Assembly (NCBI GenBank): GCA_045125655.1
Contig: JBGVNP010000090.1
Span: 1 to 10,733 of the forward strand
Direction: 5' to 3'
Length of the DNA: 10,733 nucleotides
DNA from: RGIG4608 sp045125655
Lineage (GTDB): Bacteria > Bacillota > Clostridia > Oscillospirales > CAG-272
This document shows, in pieces, positions 6,522 to 10,733 of the stretch; position 1 is the stretch's first letter, and the number at the start of each line of letters is the position of its first letter. The notes under the pieces were generated by a model. That model was given only the letters and a program-made list of their open reading frames with translations, was not told the origin of the DNA and searched no databases. The translations under genes and the position numbers were made by a program.

Positions 6522-7144
6522 TATGCGAACACCTCCTCAAGTCTTGCAATCGCTGCCTTTGAAACAACGAGTTTGTTTGCGTTAAGAATGTCGTAAACAT
6601 TGATTGTGTGTGCAAGAGTTGTCTTAACACCGGGAATGTTTGCAGCGCTCTTAACTACGAAGTTATCAACTTCGGGAAGAACGATGAGTGCTTTTCTGTC
6701 AGCGCCGAGAGCGTTAAGCATGTTAACAACTGTCTTTGTGCTGTAGCTTGCGCACTTGATATCATCAACAACGATGAGTTCATTTGCAGCAACCTTAGCA
6801 GAAAGTGCGCTATAGAGAGCAACTCTCTTTGTCTTCTTATTCATACCTACGCGGTAATCTCTGGGCTTAGGACCAAGAGCAATACCACCGTGTGTCCACT
6901 GAGGAGAACGAGTTGAACCCTGACGAGCTCTACCTGTACCCTTCTGTCTCCAGGGTTTCTTACCGCCACCGGAAACTTCGCTTCTTGTAAGAGTGGACTG
7001 TGTTCCCTGTCTCTGATTCATAAGGAACGCTCTTACTGCTGCGTGGAGAACTGCTGCATTTACTTCAGCTCCGAACATAACGTCAGACAATGTGATTTCG
7101 CCAACCTCTTTGCCTGCCATATCAAATACTTTTACGTTTGGCAT
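6521..7144 (-). CDS. rplD: 50S ribosomal protein L4 (uL4)
   Basis: L4 assembles early on 23S rRNA domain I and extends a loop to the constriction of the exit tunnel. In E. coli it also represses the S10 operon through the leader RNA. The 207-aa product has the globular fold interrupted by the long basic tunnel loop, about residues 44-100, with GGGKKPWRQKGTGRARQGS (residues 59-77) as the hallmark. AAGGAGGA at 7153-7160 sits in the 20-nt gap after rplC. Its presence downstream of a long structured leader makes L4 the natural candidate ligand of that leader, although L4 control is not established by this sequence. Confidence 0.98.
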   Translation of the reverse strand: MPNVKVFDMAGKEVGEITLSDVMFGAEVNAAVLHAAVRAFLMNQRQGTQSTLTRSEVSGGGKKPWRQKGTGRARQGSTRSPQWTHGGIALGPKPRDYRVGMNKKTKRVALYSALSAKVAANELIVVDDIKCASYSTKTVVNMLNALGADRKALIVLPEVDNFVVKSAANIPGVKTTLAHTINVYDILNANKLVVSKAAIARLEEVFA

Positions 7145-7164
7145 TATTCAGTTCCTCCTTCCGC

Positions 7165-7794
7165 TTATGCTTTGCAAGATGTGCGAACGAATACGATTCC
7201 GCCCTTAGGACCGGGGATCGCGCCCTTAACTGCAATAAGGTTCTTTTCCGCATCAATCTTAACAACATTCAAATTCAAAACAGTAACCTGCTCGTTACCG
7301 TACTGACCTGCCATCTTCTTGTTCTTGAAGATTCTCGCAGGGTCGATAACACCCATGGATCCGGACTGACGGTGGATGGGACCGATACCGTGAGTCTTAC
7401 CAAGCACGTGAAGATTCCATCTCTTGATAGCACCTGTGTAACCACGGCCCTTTGTTATACCTGTAACGTCGACTTTTTCACCAGCGGCGAAGGTTTCGAC
7501 AGTGATAACGTCACCAAGGTTGAGAGATGCGCAATCGTCAAGGCGGAATTCCTTGAGGTGCTTCTTAGCAGGAACGCCTGCTTTTTCAAAATGACCTTTT
7601 TCTGCCTTGGTCATGTGTTTTTCCTTAACATCCATGAAACCAAGCTGAACGGCGTCATAACCGTCATTTTCGACAGTCTTCTTCTGTGCTACTACACAGG
7701 GACCTGCCTCGATTACCGTAACCGGAATAACATTTCCGATCTCGTCGAAGATCTGAGTCATACCGATCTTCTTACCGATAATTCCACTTTTCAT
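7165..7794 (-). CDS. rplC: 50S ribosomal protein L3 (uL3)
   Basis: L3 is an assembly-initiating 50S protein whose loops reach the peptidyl transferase centre and A-site. The 209-aa reading from the ATG at 7794 starts MKSGIIGKKIGMTQIF, a typical L3 N-terminus, with AGGAGG at 7803-7808. The longer in-frame reading from 7839 would add 15 unrelated residues across the ribosome binding site and was rejected. The central loop reads THGIGPIHRQSGSMG (residues 134-148) followed by ARIFKNKKMAGQYG, a variant of the more common HRAPGSIG/GHMG wording. The family is still clear from TGITKGRGYTGAIKRW (111-126). A 138-nt hairpin-bearing spacer separates it from rpsJ. Confidence 0.97.
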   Translation of the reverse strand: MKSGIIGKKIGMTQIFDEIGNVIPVTVIEAGPCVVAQKKTVENDGYDAVQLGFMDVKEKHMTKAEKGHFEKAGVPAKKHLKEFRLDDCASLNLGDVITVETFAAGEKVDVTGITKGRGYTGAIKRWNLHVLGKTHGIGPIHRQSGSMGVIDPARIFKNKKMAGQYGNEQVTVLNLNVVKIDAEKNLIAVKGAIPGPKGGIVFVRTSCKA

Positions 7795-7865
7795 TTTTTG
7801 TTCCTCCTGTAGGTTATTGGTTGACGCTTTGTATTTCACGTTTCCGCGCTACGCCAACTTGACCG

Positions 7866-7894
7866 ACAAAAGTGTCGCCGTGCGACATTTTTGT
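7866..7894 (-). promoter_or_regulatory. Long hairpin in the rpsJ-rplC spacer
   Basis: A 13-position stem with a 3-nt loop lies between rpsJ and rplC. In the mRNA (minus strand) its core is TGTCGC-ACG-GCGACA, extended by an A/U-rich lower stem with one A-C mismatch, so the 3' arm includes CTTTTGT. The middle arm CGACA can instead pair with the following TGTCG (loop CTTT), so two hairpins exclude each other. A weak attenuator, a processing site or a pause site are all possible. The U-run is too short and too deeply paired for a confident terminator. Confidence 0.4.
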
Positions 7895-7932
7895 GCATTG
7901 TTTGTTCGCTTTTTTATGAGATCAGTGCTTGA

Positions 7933-8244
7933 TTATACCTGAACTTCGATCTCAACGCCTGCGGGCAATTCAATATTCATAAGAGCTTCTGCGATCTTTG
8001 CAGAGGGCTTGAGAATATCAATGAGTCTTTTGTGTGTTCTGAGCTCAAACTGCTCACGGCTATCCTTGTACTTGTGAACCGCACGGAGAATTGTGATGAT
8101 TTCTCTCTCTGTGGGAAGCGGGATAGGACCGGATACTGTAGCGCCGTTTCTCTTAGCAACTTCAACGATCTTTTCAGCCGCTGTGTCGATAAGCTTGTGG
8201 TCGTAGCTCTTGAGTCTAACACGGATTCTTTCCTTTACTGCCAT
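7933..8244 (-). CDS. rpsJ: 30S ribosomal protein S10 (uS10, NusE)
   Basis: S10 is a 30S head protein. As NusE it also joins NusB, NusA and NusG in rRNA antitermination and links transcription to translation. The 103-aa product is the standard length. It contains RIRVRLKSYDHKLID (residues 7-21), SGPIPLPTERE in the exposed loop (38-48), and HKYKDSREQFELRTHKRLIDI (55-75, S10 signature). The ATG has AGGAGG at 8253-8258. It is the first gene of the operon, with a promoter about 320 bp upstream and a long leader RNA. The tuf/fusA (str) genes that precede it in many bacteria are not adjacent here. Confidence 0.98.
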   Translation of the reverse strand: MAVKERIRVRLKSYDHKLIDTAAEKIVEVAKRNGATVSGPIPLPTEREIITILRAVHKYKDSREQFELRTHKRLIDILKPSAKIAEALMNIELPAGVEIEVQV

Positions 8245-8557
8245 TTTTTGTGCCTCCTATAAGATTTCGCCCCGCCGCTCGCACCACCATATATTGTGTG
8301 TTCGCGCACACATATACAATAAATGTAGTGTTTTGCGCCGTTTGGCGATTTTTGAGTGGGGCATTTCCCTTGACACTGCTTCGGGTGTTTTGATATTTCC
8401 CTTACAAAAACGGACTTTGCAGTCTGGGTTAGGACAAACAAACTCCGGAAATAGCAAAAACCAAGCAAGTTTTGGGGTTTTTGCGCCCGTTTAACGGACA
8501 TACTCCACGAAAATTACCTGCTTTCGCAGCAACCTTTCGCTTCAACGCATATCAAGC
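8245..8557 (-). promoter_or_regulatory. Candidate structured 5' leader of the S10 operon
   Basis: The predicted transcript has about 313 nt before rpsJ. Its first part folds as a rod: GATATGC (8553-8547) with GTATGTC (8503-8497); GCGAAA (8540-8535) with TTTCGT (8512-8507); an asymmetric internal loop GGTTG/GTAAT; and CTGC-GAAA-GCAG (8529-8518) with a GNRA tetraloop. Further 3' are GCAAAAACC/GGTTTTTGC (8454-8484), GACT-GCAA-AGTC (8413-8424), CGCC/GGCG (8336-8347), and a 10-bp stem with one bulge (8290-8316) just above the rpsJ ribosome binding site. I see no clear intrinsic terminator. An autoregulatory leader (L4-type or another r-protein) is inferred from position and structure. No coding sequence in it is credible. 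Confidence 0.55.
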
Positions 8558-8563
8558 GGAGTA

Positions 8564-8592
8564 ATTATATCATAAAAAATCCCCAAAATCAA
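8564..8592 (-). promoter_or_regulatory. Main S10 operon promoter
   Basis: On the minus strand, TTGATT (8592-8587) is followed after 17 bp by a perfect TATAAT (8569-8564). The predicted start of transcription is near 8557. This is a strong sigma-A style promoter facing rpsJ. Confidence 0.8.
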
Positions 8593-8607
8593 GACTTTTT
8601 TCAATAT

Positions 8608-8637
8608 ATTTTAATGGTTATTTTTGAAGAATTTCAA
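8608..8637 (-). promoter_or_regulatory. Possible second, upstream S10 operon promoter
   Basis: On the minus strand, TTGAAA (8637-8632) is followed after 18 bp by TAAAAT (8613-8608), each 5 of 6 to consensus. It lies in very AT-rich DNA, where such matches arise by chance. A transcript from here would include 8556-8563, which can pair with 8501-8508. Confidence 0.3.
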
Positions 8638-8782
8638 AGATTATTTCTCTATTTATTTGTGCAATATACACAATTTATGCCCTTTTTAAGCATTTTTGCA
8701 CCCATTTTTCTCACCTTCGCACTCCGAAATTCAAAAACCTCCATTAAATCTTTGTAAAATATGCATAAATGAGCCACTTTGC

Positions 8783-8847
8783 TTCATATTTTGTTCATAT
8801 TTGTGGACTATAATATATCAAAAGCCGATAAATTTAAGTAATTCGGC
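8783..8847 (+). promoter_or_regulatory. Promoter region of the membrane protein gene
   Basis: A perfect TATAAT (8809-8814) has no good -35. Instead, two copies of TTCATATTT (8783-8791 and 8794-8802) with an 11-bp period lie directly upstream, as at activator-dependent promoters. Transcription would start near 8821, leaving about 55 nt of leader. That leader can begin with a hairpin GCCGA/TCGGC (8824-8847) followed by GTTTTC. A small palindrome TTGTG-N7-CACAA (8657-8673) lies further upstream. The rest of 8638-8782 is AT-rich, with nothing else I can name. Confidence 0.45.
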
Positions 8848-8875
8848 GTTTTCATTTTCATTACTCGGAGCGCAT

Positions 8876-9820
8876 ATGAACCAAATAAATCTCTATAAAA
8901 AGATATACAATTTTATGAATATACTCACCATTGTGAGTGCTCTGCTGCTATTTTTCTGCTTCTGCTATTCATTCGATGTGGAAAACAGCTATCTGAATGA
9001 CAGTCCCTTGACCTTGATGTTCTTCATCTCATACGGCCTTGGAGCTATCATATCACTTTCGTCCGTTCTCACGCAGAGCGAGTTTGACGTGGTAACAACC
9101 CACAACGGAATCCACGGAAGAGCAAAGTCCTATTACACAGCTACAACGGTAGCATCCATTCTCACAGGAGCCGTCGGTTTCTTCATCAGTCATGAGTCAA
9201 AAATAAATCAAAATATGCTCATTGCAGCGGCAGGACTTTTATCATTCGGAATTTTCCAGCTTATGCTATCCTCTAAAAGCGGATACCGTCCCAAACCCTT
9301 TAAGCTCATTTTTCTCTTTGCTTCCATCGCCTTCCCCGTTGAGATCGTGTTTGCAAGCATCTCAGATTACAGCCACCATATCAATTCAATCGAAAACACA
9401 CTAATGTCGATTTTCTCGATTTCATTCTTGTTATATATATTATATGAAGCAAAGCGCATCTGTACAGGCGCACATTCGGCGTGGCATTTCGCCTCAATGA
9501 CATTTACGTGCATGAGCGGTTTTGTGATCTCAAGCGCATATCTCTTTGCATTTTTGTTCGATATAATCAAGGATGGCAGTCATTTCTATCCCATGCTCGC
9601 AATCCTTGCGGCAAGCGCATTTATCGGCGTGGAGTTGAAGCACTTCATTTATACTGCCAAAACCCAAAATTCTACCGATTGGCAAAAGCAACAAAAGGAA
9701 AAGCTGCTTACTCGTCAATTCAAGGCGGAATCGAGTGAGTCATCAGAAATCACCGCCAACGCGGACGCAGAGTTCCACTCCCCCACCCAAGAAAAATCAG
9801 AAACAACTACAGAAGAATAA
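8876..9820 (+). CDS. Multi-pass membrane protein of unknown function
   Basis: I do not recognise the family. The 314-aa product has about eight hydrophobic segments, near residues 12-33, 45-66, 87-105, 113-132, 143-162, 174-191, 206-230 and 239-259. A hydrophilic C-terminal tail follows (about 262-314), rich in Glu, Ser, Thr and Gln and probably cytoplasmic. The loop at 67-86 (SEFDVVTTHNGIHGRAK) is the longest early hydrophilic stretch. The ATG at 8876 was chosen because GGAG (8867-8870) lies 5 nt upstream and it falls after the predicted promoter. An in-frame ATG at 8696 would start before that promoter and add 60 implausible residues. The gene is monocistronic, divergent from rpsJ and convergent with mgsA. 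No catalytic or transporter motif is visible. Confidence 0.8.
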   Translation: MNQINLYKKIYNFMNILTIVSALLLFFCFCYSFDVENSYLNDSPLTLMFFISYGLGAIISLSSVLTQSEFDVVTTHNGIHGRAKSYYTATTVASILTGAVGFFISHESKINQNMLIAAAGLLSFGIFQLMLSSKSGYRPKPFKLIFLFASIAFPVEIVFASISDYSHHINSIENTLMSIFSISFLLYILYEAKRICTGAHSAWHFASMTFTCMSGFVISSAYLFAFLFDIIKDGSHFYPMLAILAASAFIGVELKHFIYTAKTQNSTDWQKQQKEKLLTRQFKAESSESSEITANADAEFHSPTQEKSETTTEE

Positions 9821-9821
9821 T

Positions 9822-9853
9822 AAAAAACGGACGAGTGCGCTCGTCCGTTTTTT
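9822..9853. terminator. Bidirectional intrinsic terminator
   Basis: CGGACGAG-TGCG-CTCGTCCG is flanked by six A on the left and six T on the right, giving a perfectly symmetrical 14-bp inverted repeat with a 4-nt loop. It works in both directions: 1 nt after the stop of the membrane protein gene and 13 nt after the stop of mgsA. Confidence 0.93.
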
Positions 9854-9866
9854 GTTTATATATTCA

Positions 9867-10247
9867 TTACTTAAAATATATTCCGCTTTTCAATGCCTCG
9901 AGCATAATTATCGCGCTGGACGCGTTGGTCGCAAGCGGAATCTTTTGAACGTCGCAAAGACGAAGGAGCGCCGAAACGTCCGGCTCGTGGGGCTGTGCCG
10001 TGAGGGGATCGCGAAGGAAAATGATGAGATCAAGCTCGCCATTGGCAAGCATCGCGCCGATCTGCTGGTCGCCACCAAGAGGACCCGATTTCATTCTGTG
10101 AATGAGAAGTCCCGTTTCGCCCATTATGAGCGTTCCCGTTGTACCCGTCGCGTAAAGCTCATGAGCCGAAAGAACGTCCTTGTAGTTCTTCGCAAGCTCG
10201 ATTATTGCATCCTTCTTCTTGTCGTGAGCAATAAGTGCAATTTTCAT
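9867..10247 (-). CDS. mgsA: Methylglyoxal synthase
   Basis: This enzyme converts dihydroxyacetone phosphate to methylglyoxal and phosphate in the cytosol. The reaction opens a bypass of lower glycolysis that relieves sugar-phosphate stress; the E. coli enzyme is inhibited by phosphate. The 126-aa product is the short form (E. coli has 152 aa). It keeps ALIAHDKKK (4-12), ATGTTG (33-38), SGPLGGDQQIGA (54-65) and FLRDPLTAQPHEPD (77-90). H8, D9, D60, H87 and D90 line up with E. coli H19, D20, D71 (catalytic), H98 and D101. The ATG at 10247 has AAGGAG at 10254-10259. No convincing promoter is seen upstream; minus-strand CATAAT and TAAAAT lack -35 partners. It is transcribed alone and ends at the shared terminator. 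Confidence 0.97.
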   Translation of the reverse strand: MKIALIAHDKKKDAIIELAKNYKDVLSAHELYATGTTGTLIMGETGLLIHRMKSGPLGGDQQIGAMLANGELDLIIFLRDPLTAQPHEPDVSALLRLCDVQKIPLATNASSAIIMLEALKSGIYFK

Positions 10248-10296
10248 AGTGTTCTCCTTTTAAAATTATGTAAAAATATTTTAAAACGTGTATGGA

Positions 10297-10324
10297 TTGG
10301 GATTTATCGAGTAGTTAGTTTAAT
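10297..10324 (+). promoter_or_regulatory. Possible promoter for a non-coding transcript
   Basis: TTGGGA (10297-10302) is followed after 16 bp by TTTAAT (10319-10324). The match is moderate (4 of 6 and 5 of 6). The predicted start, near 10331, falls at the foot of the first hairpin of the inverted-repeat region. The sequence between mgsA and this site (10260-10296) is AT-rich with no other feature. Confidence 0.3.
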
Positions 10325-10331
10325 ACGAACC

Positions 10332-10393
10332 GCTCAAGCCGCTTGGGCTTCCGCTTTTGAAAAAGCGGAGCAAAACAACCGCTTGGTTTGAGC
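10332..10393 (+). repeat. Two-tier hairpin, module 1 of the inverted-repeat region
   Basis: Outer arms GCTCAAGCCG (10332-10341) and TGGTTTGAGC (10384-10393) form 10 pairs in plus-strand RNA, two of them G-U; the minus strand would have two A-C mismatches. Inside lies a second hairpin, 10347-10371 (GCTTCCGCTTT/AAAGCGGAGC with one bulged T). CCGCTTGG also occurs twice (10340-10347 and 10379-10386). No coding potential is seen. Confidence 0.5.
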
Positions 10394-10401
10394 TGACTTA
10401 C

Positions 10402-10537
10402 GTAAATTTTTGATAATTTGCGAGCAAATTATCAGTTTAGAAAGCACGCTACCGTTTTTACGTGCAAGCACGACAAACGATATCGCACTTTCAAAACTAC
10501 GAAAATCAATCCTACGGATTAATTTTCTAAAATTTAC
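10402..10537. repeat. 136-bp four-way-junction element, MITE-like or structured RNA
   Basis: Four helices account for the block. P1: GTAAATTTT (10402-10410) with AAAATTTAC (10529-10537). P2: GATAATTTGC/GCAAATTATC (10412-10433). P3: GTTTAGAAAG (10435-10444) with CTTTCAAAAC (10488-10497), 9 pairs and one A-A mismatch, enclosing 43 nt. P4: GAAAATCAATCC/GGATTAATTTTC (10501-10527), 11 pairs plus one position that is G-U on the minus strand. Linkers are only 1, 1, 3 and 1 nt. TTAC flanks both ends (10398-10401 and 10538-10541), like a 4-bp target duplication beside terminal inverted repeats. No protein is encoded. Whether it acts as DNA or RNA is undecided. Confidence 0.5.
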
Positions 10538-10546
10538 TTACTTTAT

Positions 10547-10567
10547 GCGCTACTTTAGAGTCAGCGC
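10547..10567 (+). repeat. Small hairpin, module 3 of the inverted-repeat region
   Basis: GCGCTACT (10547-10554), loop TTAG, then AGT, a bulged C and AGCGC (10559-10567), giving eight pairs. GCTACTT within it is also complementary to AAGTAGC at 10588-10594, so a larger alternative stem exists. Confidence 0.4.
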
Positions 10568-10603
10568 GAACATCACGGCAGTTACTTTAAGTAGCAAATC
10601 ATA

Positions 10604-10680
10604 GATTTTTGAGCCGCCTGTTAAAATGGCGAAAAAATCGTTATATGTTGTGGGATACAAAGTGTCACACAACACGATTT
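10604..10680 (+). repeat. Two mutually exclusive hairpins, module 4
   Basis: Hairpin A (10604-10639): GATTTTT/AAAAATC, a small internal loop, then CGCC/GGCG with a 9-nt loop. Hairpin B (10635-10680): AAATCG/CGATTT, a TTATA bulge, TGTTGTG/CACAACA, one G-A mismatch, and GATAC-AAA-GTGTC (one G-U on the plus strand; A-C on the minus). The 3' arm of A and the 5' arm of B share 10635-10639, so both cannot form fully at once. Confidence 0.45.
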
Positions 10681-10698
10681 GCGCGAAATATTGCCGCG

Positions 10699-10725
10699 AA
10701 GCTGATTAAAAAAGCTTTTTGGTTC
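10699..10725 (+). terminator. Weak terminator-like hairpin near the window end
   Basis: AAGCT (10699-10703) and AGCTT (10713-10717) close a 9-nt loop and are followed by TTTGGTTC and more T. The stem is only 5 bp and the window ends soon after, so this is a tentative 3' end for any plus-strand transcript. Confidence 0.2.
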
Positions 10726-10733
10726 TTTTTCTC

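Noticed and set aside
7795..7839. 15-residue N-terminal extension of L3
   Set aside because: Same reason: the added residues span the AGGAGG site and are unlike any L3 N-terminus.
8235..8501. Minus-strand reading frame of 88 codons in the S10 leader, and a shorter one at 8257-8457 with a CPNPDC stretch
   Set aside because: The reading has no family resemblance. For the longer frame the purine-rich GTGGAG is only 1 nt from the ATG, too close for a ribosome binding site. The frame runs out of phase into rpsJ, and the region is better explained as a structured leader.
8836..8853. Terminator just after the predicted start of the membrane protein transcript (hairpin 8824-8847 followed by GTTTTC)
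   Set aside because: The stem is only 5 bp with a 14-nt AT-rich loop and the T-run is short, so it is reported only as a possible 5' hairpin.
8696..8875. 60-codon in-frame N-terminal extension of the membrane protein
   Set aside because: It would start upstream of the predicted TATAAT and lacks a ribosome binding site; the ATG at 8876 has GGAG at normal spacing.
9735..10391. Plus-strand reading frame of 218 codons opposite mgsA
   Set aside because: Antisense shadow of mgsA with Arg/Lys-rich composition and no recognisable domain; it also crosses the bidirectional terminator.
10410..10604. Plus-strand reading frame of 64 codons in the inverted-repeat region
   Set aside because: No ribosome binding site or plausible protein composition; the DNA is taken up by palindromes.
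10332..10680. CRISPR array
   Set aside because: The repeats are inverted and mutually different; there is no regularly spaced direct repeat.
10260..10733. tmRNA, RNase P RNA, SRP RNA, 6S RNA, T-box or tRNA in the terminal intergenic region
   Set aside because: I looked for the usual conserved segments and did not see any of them.

Overview
The window carries most of the S10-spc ribosomal protein operon of a low-to-mid-GC Gram-positive bacterium, most likely a Clostridia member of the Oscillospiraceae/Ruminococcaceae type. Reasons: canonical gene order; strong AGGAGG-class ribosome binding sites before nearly every gene; a short four-cysteine (zinc type) S14; a cysteine-ribbon L24; and a sigma-A style promoter. 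The family-level placement is inference.

Region 1 (positions 2-8244, all minus strand). Read in transcription order the genes are rpsJ, rplC, rplD, rplW, rplB, rpsS, rplV, rpsC, rplP, rpmC, rpsQ, rplN, rplX, rplE, rpsN, rpsH, rplF and rplR. All 18 are complete. The operon presumably continues past position 1 (rpsE would be expected next). Most junctions are tight: gaps of 3-21 nt, a TAATG overlap at rplD/rplW, and a 14-nt overlap at rpsC/rplP. Three junctions are unusually wide and contain inverted repeats: rpsJ-rplC (138 nt), rpsQ-rplN (90 nt) and rpsN-rpsH (178 nt).

Region 2 (8245-8875). This is a 631-bp divergent intergenic region. On the minus strand it holds a promoter (TTGATT, 17 bp, TATAAT) for rpsJ and a roughly 313-nt 5' leader. 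The first 60 nt or so of the leader fold into a rod with internal loops and a GAAA tetraloop, which suggests ribosomal-protein autoregulation. On the plus strand there is a perfect TATAAT, preceded by an 11-bp-spaced direct repeat, for the next gene.

Region 3 (8876-10247). A plus-strand gene for an unrecognised membrane protein (314 aa, about eight transmembrane segments) converges on mgsA (methylglyoxal synthase, minus strand). They share a perfect bidirectional terminator.

Region 4 (10248-10733). About 490 bp without a credible gene, but densely packed with inverted repeats. The most striking is a 136-nt block (10402-10537) that closes into a four-way junction with 1-3 nt linkers. It is bounded by 9-bp terminal inverted repeats, which are in turn flanked by TTAC on both sides. 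It could be a MITE-like insertion. Alternatively, because a plausible plus-strand promoter ends just before the first hairpin, it could be part of a structured non-coding RNA of roughly 390 nt. This is the least explained part of the window.

The operon supplies core small- and large-subunit proteins around the peptidyl transferase centre, the exit tunnel, the 5S particle and the small-subunit head. The other two genes are not obviously linked to translation.
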